In this document: piece by piece, positions 35,837-44,723 of the stretch | Layout: each line of letters starts with the position of its first letter | How positions within the stretch are numbered: position 1 is the stretch's first letter | The notes under the pieces: model-generated | The model's database searches: none | What the model saw: only the letters and a program-made list of their open reading frames with translations | What the model was told of the DNA's origin: nothing | Source: Nitrososphaeria archaeon | Lineage (GTDB): Archaea; Thermoproteota; Nitrososphaeria; JACIWG01 | Direction: 5' to 3' | DNA length: 64,000 nucleotides | Assembly: GCA_029776065.1 (NCBI GenBank) | Contig: JARVJP010000008.1 | Location: 1 to 64,000 of the forward strand | Program-made: the position numbers and the translations under genes

Positions 35837-36597
35837 TTAGCCCAAGGCATGAACGTGGAAAGAAGTTGTGAGGGGGTGCCTAGAGTAAAGGCATATATAA
35901 AGAAAGCAATTATCCAAGCAGCTAAGAAAATTTTATCCCATTTAGTCGCCTTTGTCACGTAGGTGTAAGTTCTATTAGGATACGCTCCAAAGGCTCTGTT
36001 CTGAACCGCCATACTTGTCAACTGCGACCTCCTTATAACACCTATCAGAAGAGGTTCAACAGTGATCTGCAACTTTTTGAACCTCCCCCTTATACCCTTT
36101 AACTCCATGTCTACGCCCCTTACGATGTGCGCGTTAGTTATGCTATTCAACTCATCCTCAAAAATCGGAACAAATCTGTAAGCAGTGTTGATCATAAAAC
36201 CGAACATATAAGGAAACTTTAAAACTTGAACTAAACTAAAGGTAAGTCTTCTCGGATCAGTCGTCTTGGAAAAGATCACACCAGGAATAACGACTGCAAG
36301 CATTCTCAACCCCATCGCAGCCCCATATAGAAGGTCGCCTATCACAAATATGTTTAGAAGGCTTACTGTGAGGGCTGCTGGCGCGATTATAACCAATGCA
36401 CGAGCCATTTCGCTAAGTCCCATCTTAGCACCTATCTTCCCCATTAATATTTGGAGCAATAAAAGTCCTAACACAGAGAATGGGTCGGTCATTATGAAAA
36501 GCAGAAGTACTATTATAACCATCCAAATGAACTTTATACTTGGGTCCATTTTATGGAAGAGCGAGTTTCCCGGTCTATATTGGAATTTAAGCTTCAT
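35833..36597 (-). CDS. ECF transporter T-component (CbiQ/YkoC-like)
   Basis: 254 residues with about six helices. The N-terminal 'FQYRPGNSLFHKMDPSIKFI' is the usual T-component opening, and the coupling motif 'RGVDMELKGIRGRFKKLQIT' contains the first A-R-G/R-G element that grips the ATPases (the second copy is 'VQNRAFGAYPNRT', an A-R-x-G-type). It overlaps EcfAA' by 4 bp and Ade by 4 bp. Confidence 0.87.
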   Translation of the reverse strand: MKLKFQYRPGNSLFHKMDPSIKFIWMVIIVLLLFIMTDPFSVLGLLLLQILMGKIGAKMGLSEMARALVIIAPAALTVSLLNIFVIGDLLYGAAMGLRMLAVVIPGVIFSKTTDPRRLTFSLVQVLKFPYMFGFMINTAYRFVPIFEDELNSITNAHIVRGVDMELKGIRGRFKKLQITVEPLLIGVIRRSQLTSMAVQNRAFGAYPNRTYTYVTKATKWDKIFLAAWIIAFFIYAFTLGTPSQLLSTFMPWAK

Positions 36598-38264
36598 GTT
36601 ACCACCTGTTTAGCTAAACATGTACAGAATTGTTCGATAGTAATTATTTCTGGGCAGCCTAGTTTGGTGGCAAGCTTATGGACAGGTGGGTCATCAAGTC
36701 CTGCTGTTGTTAGTATTCTTTTTTCATTAAAAAGTTCAACTACATCTCCTTGGAAGATTACTTTGCCTTCGTTTATGACTATTACGTTGTCAGCGCATTG
36801 AGCAAGGAAATTCATATCATGTGTAGCTATAATGATTGTTATCCCTTGGCTCTTTAATTTATCGATTAACTTGATTAGATATTGTGTCCTCCTTCGATCT
36901 TGACCTATCACTGGTTCATCCATTATCAAAACCTTTGGTTCAAGGATGAGCATTGTAGCAAAACTAAGTCGCCTTTTTTCTCCCATTGATAGCGTAAGAG
37001 GGTGTCTGTCTTCAGTCTTTTCAAGACCGAACATTTCCAAAAATTCTTTTGACTTGCTTTCTATGATTGATTTGTCTAGGTTCCTGATCTTCAAACCGTA
37101 TTCAATCTCGTCTTTTACAGTCTTTGTTACAAATTGGTGTTCAGGGTATTGGAAAACATATCCTATATCTCGAAAAACACTTTTTTTATCAAGTGAACTT
37201 AATTCCACGCCATTAAACAGTATTTTGCCTTTAGTCGGCTTCAACAAGCCAATTATGTTCTGAAGTAGTGTAGACTTTCCAGAGCCATTTTGCCCTACAA
37301 TAACGGTTGTCAGTCCCTGTGGAATTGTAAAGTTAACGCCATTTAAGACATTACCATTGCCATAGCTAAACTCTAAATCTTTAACAGTTATTATAGGGAT
37401 ATTGTTTTTACTACTCCGGTTTGAAGCTATTGCGTTAATGTCGAACTTGCTGCAATCAACTTCGCCAATATGAAGCGGTACTGGTGTGATCCCTAAACGA
37501 AGGGCTAATTCCACTATTTGTGGAAGAGCGAGACCAAACTCATCCATCATAACTCTCCCGTGCTTTGCAAATATTTCTCTTGGTCTCCCATTTAAAACGA
37601 TCTTTCCATTGTCCAGTACCACAACCCTATCGTCTTCGTCTAAAAGCTCTATTACGTTATCGACTTTATGTTCAACTAAGATGATCGTCTTTTTTAGCTC
37701 TTTTAACTTCTTGATCACTTGAAAGACCTCGTTTGTGCCCTTTGGATCTAGATGGGCTGTAGGTTCATCCATCGCGATTATTTCAGTGTTCATAGCCAAA
37801 GCGGCAGCTATCGCTAGCCTCTGTTTTTGTCCACCACTAAGCTCATTTACAATGCAGTCCTTTTTCTCATATAAGCCAACAAACTTGAGTGCTGACTCAG
37901 CGGCTAGAATAATTTCTTCTTTAGGCCTAAGGAGGTTTTCAGGGCCGAAAACGACTTCGTCAAATACAGTCATCTGCGTTAACTGGACCTCTGGATCTTG
38001 CATAACTATTGAAATTGTAGTCGCCATTTCAAAGACCTCTTTCTCAGTCGGGTTTTTGCCATTGACTTCGATGTGGCCTTTTATTCTTCCCCCTATCTCA
38101 TGTTGTAAGATACCGTTGAGCGCAAAGAGAAGAGTGCTCTTCCCAGACCCTGATGCGCCTACAATTAAAACAAACTCGCCATCATTGATTTCTAAATTTA
38201 CTCTATCCAGAGAAGGAGACTCCATTCTCGGATACCAGTAAGTTAAATCATTTATTTTAATCAT
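36594..38264 (-). CDS. ECF transporter fused ATPase (YkoD-like, two ABC domains)
   Basis: 556 residues with two complete ABC domains. The first has Walker A 'GASGSGKST', signature 'LSGGQKQRLAIAAALAM' and Walker B 'EIIAMDEPTAHLDP'. The second (from about 285) has 'GQNGSGKST', signature 'LSMGEKRRLSFATML' and Walker B 'VLIMDEPVIGQDR'. LSxGxKRRLS and GQD in the second half are typical of YkoD-type fused ATPases. It powers a vitamin-importer-like complex with the S- and T-components encoded on either side. Confidence 0.9.
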   Translation of the reverse strand: MIKINDLTYWYPRMESPSLDRVNLEINDGEFVLIVGASGSGKSTLLFALNGILQHEIGGRIKGHIEVNGKNPTEKEVFEMATTISIVMQDPEVQLTQMTVFDEVVFGPENLLRPKEEIILAAESALKFVGLYEKKDCIVNELSGGQKQRLAIAAALAMNTEIIAMDEPTAHLDPKGTNEVFQVIKKLKELKKTIILVEHKVDNVIELLDEDDRVVVLDNGKIVLNGRPREIFAKHGRVMMDEFGLALPQIVELALRLGITPVPLHIGEVDCSKFDINAIASNRSSKNNIPIITVKDLEFSYGNGNVLNGVNFTIPQGLTTVIVGQNGSGKSTLLQNIIGLLKPTKGKILFNGVELSSLDKKSVFRDIGYVFQYPEHQFVTKTVKDEIEYGLKIRNLDKSIIESKSKEFLEMFGLEKTEDRHPLTLSMGEKRRLSFATMLILEPKVLIMDEPVIGQDRRRTQYLIKLIDKLKSQGITIIIATHDMNFLAQCADNVIVINEGKVIFQGDVVELFNEKRILTTAGLDDPPVHKLATKLGCPEIITIEQFCTCLAKQVVT

Positions 38265-38310
38265 TAAAGGTCAGTCTCTTAAAAAAAGGTAAGAGAGGCG
38301 CATTCCAGTC

Positions 38311-38931
38311 CTATGACTCAACCTTTAGTTCACTGCCTTTGAATCCTACTGTACTAAGGAGTTTTGAGATACCCCAAACAACTACTCCAGTTATGATGCC
38401 TCCGATTACCGCTAAAAAGTAGTACCAGCCTAATAGGAAGTATAGTGGAGCATCTGGAAATTGTTGAGTGGGAAGCCTGGCGACACCTAGCCAAGCTAAG
38501 AATATCGTTGACCCAAAAACTAAAGCGACGACGGAAGCTATGAATACCTTTGAGAACCTGTTTAACTTGTATCTAAAAAAGACTGCGCCGACATCAGCAG
38601 CCAACCCCTCTATGAAGTTGTAAACGAACACTAACGCGCCATATGGGTTGCCAACTGCTAACTCAATAAAGGTTCCAGGAACCATTACTATTGTCCCAAC
38701 ACCAACTTTGCCAATAAGCACAGCAGCAAGAACACCCCACATGTAAAAACCTACTGAGAACACAGGGCCAATGAGAGGGCCAACGACTGCTTCAATTTGG
38801 GCTCTACCTATCCCCCAGAAGCCTTTGAAAACACCGCTGACAGCGATGAGAGCACCCATTAGGACGACGTCCCTGACCGTATACATGCTCATAAAACCTT
38901 TTTTAGAGACCTTTTCGCCCATAACTTTCAC
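38311..38931 (-). CDS. ECF S-component, YkoE-like (thiamine-precursor type)
   Basis: 206 residues and about five helices. 'YTVRDVVLMGALIAVSGVFK' followed by 'FWGIGRAQIEAVVGPLIGPV' and 'LAVGNPYGALVFVYNFIEGL' match the YkoE family, the S-component associated with thiamine precursor uptake in bacteria. The coordinates use a GTG at 38931; an ATG at 38922 is an alternative. The next genes are YkoD- and YkoC-like, completing the operon, which continues into adenine deaminase. A substrate other than thiamine or HMP, such as a purine, is possible given the last gene. Confidence 0.78.
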   Translation of the reverse strand: MKVMGEKVSKKGFMSMYTVRDVVLMGALIAVSGVFKGFWGIGRAQIEAVVGPLIGPVFSVGFYMWGVLAAVLIGKVGVGTIVMVPGTFIELAVGNPYGALVFVYNFIEGLAADVGAVFFRYKLNRFSKVFIASVVALVFGSTIFLAWLGVARLPTQQFPDAPLYFLLGWYYFLAVIGGIITGVVVWGISKLLSTVGFKGSELKVES

Positions 38932-38947
38932 TACTCTAAGTAAAAGT
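38924..38947. promoter_or_regulatory. Inverted repeat over the start of the ECF operon (operator candidate)
   Basis: ACTTTCACT (38924-38932) is mirrored by AGTAAAAGT (38939-38947) with a 6-bp spacer and one mismatch. A TATA-like AATTATATATG lies at about 38952-38962, so the repeat covers the predicted transcription start and the GTG codon, where a bound repressor would block initiation. An RNA hairpin is the alternative reading. Confidence 0.45.
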
Positions 38948-39092
38948 TCAATACATATATAATTCTTTTTACCATAATCATGTTAATATTTGCTTTTTAG
39001 TCTCACCAATAGACTAAGGCATAGGATTTGGTGCCAATGATTCTATCTTACACTAGTAAAGTTATTAGCATAATATGTTGTTAATCTTCGCT

Positions 39093-39425
39093 ATGAGCCA
39101 AGAATATTCTGTTGAAGAGTTTTGGACGTTTGACTTAAGAGTTGGGTTAATAATTGAAGCAGAAAAAGTGGTTGGCTCACAAAAGCTGCTCAAGTTAACC
39201 GTGGACTTTGGCAACGAGCTAAGGACAATTGTCACAGGAGTCGCTGACCAACATGATCCTTCTGAGTTTAAAGCTAAAAAGATGGTCTTTGTGACCAACC
39301 TTAAGGCAAAAAAGGTCTTCGGGGTTGAAAGTAAAGGAATGTTGCTACTAGCAGAAGACGCAAACAAACAGACGTACTTGGTTGAAGTTAGGGAAAATGT
39401 TCCTGTCGGGTCCCGCTTCTATTAA
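39093..39425 (+). CDS. tRNA-binding domain protein (CsaA/MetRS C-terminal-like)
   Basis: 110 residues from the ATG at 39093, 18 bp inside a longer frame starting at 39075. 'FDLRVGLIIEAEKVVGSQKLL' (in part), 'IVTGVADQHDPSEFKAKKM' and 'ESKGMLLLAED' match the OB-fold tRNA-binding domain found in CsaA, Trbp111 and at the end of methionyl-tRNA synthetase. As a free-standing protein it may be the MetRS beta subunit or an independent tRNA chaperone. It precedes pfkA by 36 bp and may share its transcript. Confidence 0.86.
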   Translation: MSQEYSVEEFWTFDLRVGLIIEAEKVVGSQKLLKLTVDFGNELRTIVTGVADQHDPSEFKAKKMVFVTNLKAKKVFGVESKGMLLLAEDANKQTYLVEVRENVPVGSRFY

Positions 39426-39460
39426 AGGTTAATAACCGTTTAACTTGTCTCTATCGCTGT

Positions 39461-40429
39461 ATGGCCAATCTTAGAGTAGGAATAGTTACCGCTGGTGGAG
39501 ACGCGCCTGGAATGAATGCTGCAATCAGGTGCTGTGTACGTTCCTTATTAGCTAATGATGTTAAAGTCTTTGGGATAAAAAGAGGGTATAAGGGCTTGAT
39601 TGAAAACGACTTCGAAGAAATGTCTGCTAGAAGTGTTGGAGGAATTATCAATCTAGGAGGAACAATATTAAAGACTGCTAGAAGTGAAGAAATTAAAACT
39701 GATGAAGGTTTAGAATTAGCAGCAAAGAACTTGAACATCCTTCAACTAGACTATTTGATCGCAATAGGAGGAGATGGCACTTTCAGAGCAGCTAAAGAAG
39801 AGTGTAAGAAGAGTGGTATTTATTCGATTGGAATTCCAGCGTCGATAGATAACGATATAGAGGGAACAGAGGAGACAATAGGCTTTGACACAGCGGTTAA
39901 CACAGCACTAGACGCGATAGACAAAATAAGGGATACAGCTATATCCCATGAGCGACTTTTCATCGTTGAAGTTATGGGTAAAGGAAGCGGGTTCATTGCC
40001 ATTACTGTCGGATTGGCTTCAGGCGCTGAGTTCGTCTTGATACCCGAGATACCCTTTGACCTTGCTACATTAGTTAAAAAATATTTTAAGATGAAGGAAA
40101 TGGGGAAGAAGTCCACGATCATCGTACTAGCTGAGGGTGCCTCAAACGGCTATCTTTTAGCAGAAGACCTCAGGAAAAACGTTAAGGCAGAGGTTAGATT
40201 CTCTTCAATAGGCTATATTCAAAGAGGTGGTCCACCCACCGTCCGTTCGAGAATACTTGCAAGCCTGTTTGGATTAAAGGCTGTTGAATGCATTTTATCA
40301 AATCAGAAAGACATTATGGTAGGGATGGTGGATGGCGCTGTGAAGACAAGCCCGTTAACTGGAGACAAGAGGACGTTGACAAAAAAGGAGATTACAATGT
40401 TAGAGCTTACGGAAAAGCTCGCGATCTAA
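39461..40429 (+). CDS. pfkA: 6-phosphofructokinase, bacterial PfkA type
   Basis: 322 residues, the normal length for PfkA. It phosphorylates fructose 6-phosphate to the 1,6-bisphosphate. Motifs are 'VTAGGDAPGMNAAIR' (Thr-Ala in place of the more common Thr-Ser), 'LIAIGGDGTFRAA' (Gly at the ATP/PPi selector, so ATP), 'IPASIDNDIEGTEETIGFDT' and 'EVMGKGSGFIA' near residue 170. Ala in PASIDND sits where ATP enzymes have Gly and PPi enzymes Lys. Bacterial-type PfkA is uncommon in archaea, which mostly use ADP-dependent kinases, so it may come from transfer (inference). Confidence 0.93.
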   Translation: MANLRVGIVTAGGDAPGMNAAIRCCVRSLLANDVKVFGIKRGYKGLIENDFEEMSARSVGGIINLGGTILKTARSEEIKTDEGLELAAKNLNILQLDYLIAIGGDGTFRAAKEECKKSGIYSIGIPASIDNDIEGTEETIGFDTAVNTALDAIDKIRDTAISHERLFIVEVMGKGSGFIAITVGLASGAEFVLIPEIPFDLATLVKKYFKMKEMGKKSTIIVLAEGASNGYLLAEDLRKNVKAEVRFSSIGYIQRGGPPTVRSRILASLFGLKAVECILSNQKDIMVGMVDGAVKTSPLTGDKRTLTKKEITMLELTEKLAI

Positions 40430-40432
40430 GAA

Positions 40433-40876
40433 CTAGCAGTGAATTCCCCCTTCTAATTTATCTAACCTTCTTTTCGCTTTTTTATTCGCTAATATAAGTA
40501 ACTGGCTTGCCTCTCCAGACATATGAGCGACTCTCTCTGAAATAGATAGGTATAGTTTAGAAAGCTCTCTCTCAATTGTTACAGCTCTTTTTCCACCATC
40601 TAATCCATCAGCCTTTATCGTCTCCATGATCTTGTTTATGTGGATGCTCAAATTAAGCCCTGATATAGCTTCCAGAGTAAACTCTATTACTGTCTCCCTT
40701 TTTACTGCTTCCATCTTTTCTTTGACGCCTTTATGCTCTTCCGAGTAGAGGTAAAACAGGCTCTTGGTTTCTTCATCTAAATTAGAGTTTATGTTCTTAT
40801 AAAAGTCAACTACTTTGCCCTCTATTTCTATCATTGTACTTAGAAGCGAGCCTAACGTATACGTGTAATCGCTCAT
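40433..40876 (-). CDS. Helical protein, possibly ferritin-like
   Basis: 147 residues, almost all helical. 'IEIEGKVVDFYKNINSN' near residue 16 and 'YLYSEEHKGVKEKMEAV' near residue 43 resemble helices 1 and 2 of rubrerythrin-like proteins (E......Y and EExxH/K). The second pair of ligands is not clear: 'IERELSKLYLSISERVAHM' holds Glu residues only. It may be a degenerate ferritin-like protein without metal. It ends 3 bp from pfkA in the convergent orientation and starts 1 bp after the aldehyde dehydrogenase. Confidence 0.5.
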   Translation of the reverse strand: MSDYTYTLGSLLSTMIEIEGKVVDFYKNINSNLDEETKSLFYLYSEEHKGVKEKMEAVKRETVIEFTLEAISGLNLSIHINKIMETIKADGLDGGKRAVTIERELSKLYLSISERVAHMSGEASQLLILANKKAKRRLDKLEGGIHC

Positions 40877-40877
40877 G

Positions 40878-42368
40878 TTACCATCTTTCTATGACTATCT
40901 TCTTATCTGTGAAGAAATCGACACAATCTATTTGACCGTGGAGAACTCCAAAGAAGGACTCCCTTCTTCCTCCAAATGGAAAGAACGCCATTGGCGCGGG
41001 TATTCCCACATTAATCCCAATATTTCCAGCGTTCACTTTCCTCCTGAATTCTCGAGCGTTTGCACCACTTTTCGTAAAAAGTGAAGCAGCATTACCATAG
41101 TTGGTTTTATTGTTTATCATGTCTATTGCCTCACTTAGAGAACTTGCTTTTATGATTGAAGCCACAGGCCCAAAGATCTCTTCCTTAGCTATGGTCATAT
41201 CGGGTGTAACCTCATCGAACACGGTGCAGCCAACGAAGTAACCGTTAGGACAGCTCGGCACTTCAGGGTCTCTGCCATCTAATATGAGTTTCGCCCCCTC
41301 ATCCACTCCTTTCTGTATAAGTCCTGTTACACGTTCCTTTGACCTCTTAGTTATAACCGGCCCCATCATAACAGATTCATCAAGCCCGTAACCTAACTTC
41401 ATCTTAGAAGCTATGTCTACAAATCTATCCCTAAGCCTGTTATAGATGCTGCCTATTGGAACTAGATTTGCCCCTGATAAACACCTTTGACCTGTGTTCC
41501 CAAAAAATGAAGGCATAAGTGCTTGAACTGTTTTGTCGACATCTGCGTCTTCAGCAACGACAACATAGTTCTTCGCTCCTGCCTGGCAGATAGCTCTTTT
41601 ACCATACTGTCCTGCTAATCTGTAAACCTGTTTACCAACAGCGGTGGATCCTACAAAACAGACCCCTTGAATATCAGGGTTGGTGATTATGGCTTCACTA
41701 ACCTCCTTTCCCCCATGAACAACGTTAATCACGCCTTCTGGGAATTCAACTTCCTCCATCACTTTTATAGCCCATTGCAACGGAAGTGGGGCAATTTCAC
41801 TGGGTTTAACAACCACGGTACAACCTGTAACTAAGGCGAATGGAATGAACCAGAATGGGGCAAGTGATGGGAAGTTAAAGGGGCCTAAAATGCCAAATAC
41901 ACCTAGTGGCTCCTTAATCAAGCTCTCATCTATTCCTGTGGCTATCTGGTCTAGGTGCTCGCCCTTTGCTAATGTATATGCGATCGAGCACGCGGTTTCT
42001 ATGTTTTCAGTTAACCTCCGAGTCTCACCCCTTGCTTCATCGATTATTTTACCATGGTTCTGTGTCGTAATCCTAGCAATCTCCTCAATGTGTTCGTCAA
42101 TCCTTTGTTTCAGCTTGTAGATGTAACCTGCTCTAGTTGGAACCGGCAATTCCCTCCACCTTTCAAATGCTTCTTGAGCCACCTTTACTGCTTCATTCAC
42201 TTCATCAGTTTTGCTGAACGGCACTTCACCTATTATTTTATCGAAAGCCGGGTTCATAATAGGCTGATAAACAGAGGTCTTAGATTCAACCCATTCACCG
42301 TTTATGTAAAGACTTAATTTCCCATAGTCGTTTTTAACTTCCTCGAGAATAGCCATAATTTTTCTCAA
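40878..42368 (-). CDS. CoA-dependent aldehyde dehydrogenase, methylmalonate-semialdehyde dehydrogenase type
   Basis: 496 residues. The catalytic Cys is in 'GQRCLSGANLV' near residue 290, and 'AGAKNYVVVAEDADVDK' replaces the E-L-G-G-K catalytic-Glu segment of ordinary ALDHs. That Gln-Ala-Gly-Ala-Lys-Asn block and the C-terminal FGGRxxSFFG...DFFTxxK...RW are the marks of ALDH6 (MmsA), which makes acyl-CoA. 'FVGSTAVGKQVYRLAG' holds the NAD motif. Substrate is likely malonate or methylmalonate semialdehyde, or inositol-derived semialdehyde. An alternative Met lies at residue 5. It is the upstream gene of the helical protein. Confidence 0.87.
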   Translation of the reverse strand: MRKIMAILEEVKNDYGKLSLYINGEWVESKTSVYQPIMNPAFDKIIGEVPFSKTDEVNEAVKVAQEAFERWRELPVPTRAGYIYKLKQRIDEHIEEIARITTQNHGKIIDEARGETRRLTENIETACSIAYTLAKGEHLDQIATGIDESLIKEPLGVFGILGPFNFPSLAPFWFIPFALVTGCTVVVKPSEIAPLPLQWAIKVMEEVEFPEGVINVVHGGKEVSEAIITNPDIQGVCFVGSTAVGKQVYRLAGQYGKRAICQAGAKNYVVVAEDADVDKTVQALMPSFFGNTGQRCLSGANLVPIGSIYNRLRDRFVDIASKMKLGYGLDESVMMGPVITKRSKERVTGLIQKGVDEGAKLILDGRDPEVPSCPNGYFVGCTVFDEVTPDMTIAKEEIFGPVASIIKASSLSEAIDMINNKTNYGNAASLFTKSGANAREFRRKVNAGNIGINVGIPAPMAFFPFGGRRESFFGVLHGQIDCVDFFTDKKIVIERW

Positions 42369-42493
42369 TTCAAACCATTGTGGTCATAACTAATAAACCT
42401 ATCTACAACACGAATAGAGTCACTATCAAGTTTATAAAAACGATAAAATTCATTATTTTTCCTCATACATGATCATTTTAACTAGATAGTTGA

Positions 42494-43591
42494 CTAAGGC
42501 TTAAGAAATGAGCTTACGCTTGACAGAGATTCTTTAGGACATAAGAGAGAGTTTGGAAGGTATCTTAGGCAGGCTTTGCCAAGTTGATTTTCCTTTTCCT
42601 TGAAGATTTCTTCGTGATGGTACCAAGGTTGGTCACAGGATATTTTCTTCAAATTTCTGATCAAGATCAGACTGTTCAGAAGATGTGAGAATACTGGACT
42701 TATTTCCCATCGCTCTCCGTTGAACAGTATGCTTTGCCTGGAAGAAAAATCTCCTGGTTGATCGCTTCCAGGAGCGTAGTATGGTAAACAATCTTCTAGA
42801 ACCTCTTCTGGTATTATACTAGATATCTTTCGTATTTTCTTAAATCTTTCATAGTAACTTAGGTCGAGCCCATAAATAGCCATATCGTAATTATTCCAAG
42901 CGAGCTCCATAATATTTTCTAAAGCTAGGACGATGAATCTCATGTCATAGTTGTTAAAGCTTTTGAGGAGATATTGTATGGCATCTTGAGAGATGAAACC
43001 GTAGAGGAAAACTTTCTCAACCTTTGACTCGACGGCATCAAGTGCTTGAACTGTTCTTTTAATCGCCACGTCAGCCGAAGTGCCAGTTGCGAATGTGTCT
43101 GGCACTAAAAGGTTCACTTTACATCTTGCCGGGATATGAGATAAGTCCTCGTAGATGATCTTTAATCTTCTTTCTATATGATCTCGATAAGAAGATTGAA
43201 CGTATTTTGTGCGAATCCAAGCTTGGTAGAACTTTTTACTAGCGTCTTCTAGTGCCCTAGATATCATGTAACCTGGGCCTGCCCTAAGAATATTTAAGAT
43301 CAAAAGAGGGGTTTCAGGATTTATCAAATCTTCTAATATTTTTATGGAAAATTTTGCGGTTGCAGAAGATCGCGCCTCTAAACATCTTCCTACAATATGG
43401 GGGTTACATGTAATCTCTCTGCATTGAGGTGTATCGATGATGTATACCTCTACATCGTGATTTTTGAAATCAACTTTATATATTCTTCCATCACCGTGTT
43501 TTTTGTTAATGTTAACCTTCTTAGGCGATTCAACGTCTAGTTTGAAGACTTGGACTATCTGATCTTTATCTATTCGTTCTGAAGACAGCAA
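42494..43591 (-). CDS. UPRT-like phosphoribosyltransferase with a C-terminal extension
   Basis: 365 residues against about 210 for uracil phosphoribosyltransferase. The PRPP loop reads 'LLVPDTFATGTSADVAIKRT' (D-x3-A-T-G-x-S), and 'LLILNILRAGPGYMISRALE' matches the ILRAG block. 'YYAPGSDQPGDFSSRQ' resembles the uracil-binding PG.GD.GDR loop. About 90 further residues follow with no known match. It lies 37 bp downstream of a nucleoside phosphorylase gene on the same strand and next to a nucleoside-type ABC transporter. It probably converts a free base to its nucleotide, but the changed loops make substrate uncertain. Confidence 0.65.
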   Translation of the reverse strand: MLSSERIDKDQIVQVFKLDVESPKKVNINKKHGDGRIYKVDFKNHDVEVYIIDTPQCREITCNPHIVGRCLEARSSATAKFSIKILEDLINPETPLLILNILRAGPGYMISRALEDASKKFYQAWIRTKYVQSSYRDHIERRLKIIYEDLSHIPARCKVNLLVPDTFATGTSADVAIKRTVQALDAVESKVEKVFLYGFISQDAIQYLLKSFNNYDMRFIVLALENIMELAWNNYDMAIYGLDLSYYERFKKIRKISSIIPEEVLEDCLPYYAPGSDQPGDFSSRQSILFNGERWEISPVFSHLLNSLILIRNLKKISCDQPWYHHEEIFKEKENQLGKACLRYLPNSLLCPKESLSSVSSFLKP

Positions 43592-43628
43592 TTTATTGAA
43601 ATCAGGGTTTAGCTTTTTATAAATCTTC

Positions 43629-44567
43629 TCACCGTAGCGTCTTATAAAGATGGTTTATTATTGGTTTAATATCTAAAACCGATGTTTCTAATCCTTTAAA
43701 GTAGGCCTGGTCAAGTTGATACTTTGTGGCAAGAGATTCTAGAACAAGTTTGATTAATGTATTTTCAGATTCATCAGATGTTTTGAATTCTACATTTACT
43801 GATTGGGCGTAATATGGTGAGACAATCAATAGAGCAGAGGAGTAGCTGATCTTCACATCCAATCCATAGTCTAAGAGTTTCTTGTTGTAAAAGTCGGTGA
43901 GAACTATGAAGGGTGCTGATTCCATAGATGTGGAGAGCGCTCCTAATGCTTCATACGCTTGCTGATCGAGCTTAACTTCTTGGTGAATTGCAGATCTCCT
44001 CTCAGGATCCTCGTCCGCGTAAAGTGTGTCCTTGCAAATTCCTATTCCAATATGAAGTCGGTGAGAAAGACCCATTCTATGTGCGGATTCACATATAATT
44101 AAATCTGTCAAGATATCGGTTAATGCAGGCCATTCAATCGGCGCGATCTTCTTGGAAGCACCATCATTCCTAACCACCCCTGTTTCTATCACGATATCGT
44201 TGAGAAGTACATTTGGATGCCAGCTTCCGGCTGTACCCGCTCTTATTATCGTTGGTCTCTTGAACTTTAAAAAGTCTATATTGAAAAGTAATTCTGTAAA
44301 AGCGATTTCTGTCGAGCTTGGACCCATACCACTACAGAAGATTGTAATAGGTGCTGTCTTGTAAAAACCGTTGATCACTGTGAGTCCTCTGTTATCGTTA
44401 ACAAGCTTCGGTTCATCAATTAACTCCCCCGCTTTTAATACCCTTTCTCGACTTCCGCAAGTCATCACATATCCATTTAGCTCATTCCGCCTTGCTTTTA
44501 TATGGTAGGTTCTACCAAGATGATCTCTTTGAACATCGAGCTCCCTAAAAAAACCATCCACCGCCAT
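43629..44567 (-). CDS. Uridine phosphorylase-like nucleoside phosphorylase
   Basis: 312 residues, PNP_UDP_1 fold. 'YVMTCGSRERVLKAGELID' aligns with the G-D/S-x-x-R-V phosphate block, 'IFCSGMGPSSTEIAFTELL' with the S-x-G-x-G-x-x-S block, 'IIRAGTAGSWHP' with the R-x-G-T-x-G block, and 'STSMESAPFIVLTDF' holds the M-E-S ribose motif. The usual VIIPGDP reads 'VMTCGSR', so the N-terminal Asp is lost. A TATA-like TTTAAAAG sits about 27 bp before the ATG. It faces the BMP transporter gene across a shared promoter region and probably splits imported nucleosides for the neighbouring UPRT-like enzyme. Confidence 0.76.
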   Translation of the reverse strand: MAVDGFFRELDVQRDHLGRTYHIKARRNELNGYVMTCGSRERVLKAGELIDEPKLVNDNRGLTVINGFYKTAPITIFCSGMGPSSTEIAFTELLFNIDFLKFKRPTIIRAGTAGSWHPNVLLNDIVIETGVVRNDGASKKIAPIEWPALTDILTDLIICESAHRMGLSHRLHIGIGICKDTLYADEDPERRSAIHQEVKLDQQAYEALGALSTSMESAPFIVLTDFYNKKLLDYGLDVKISYSSALLIVSPYYAQSVNVEFKTSDESENTLIKLVLESLATKYQLDQAYFKGLETSVLDIKPIINHLYKTLR

Positions 44568-44653
44568 ATTCTCGAATAGATGACGATTCCTTTTAAAGCT
44601 TTACAAACCAACCTCGCATATGAAGATGGCTCTGTTGAATGTCTCTTTACAGA

Positions 44654-44667
44654 TTAGATAAATCTAA
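44654..44667. promoter_or_regulatory. Palindrome between divergent nucleoside-locus promoters
   Basis: TTAGAT-AA-ATCTAA is a perfect 6-2-6 palindrome. It lies between the TATA-like box of the phosphorylase gene (about 44591-44600) and that of the BMP gene (about 44692-44700), a position suited to control of both. TTTACA half-sites occur on either side (44600-44605 and 44647-44652), and the same half-site forms a palindrome in the other intergenic region of the locus. Confidence 0.4.
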
Positions 44668-44723
44668 CCATAATAAAAAGTTCATAAAAAGGAATATATA
44701 GAACCAAGTACTGCTAAATAGGT

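Noticed and set aside
39820-40122. Reverse ORF opposite pfkA
   Set aside because: Shadow of PfkA catalytic region with no recognisable motif.
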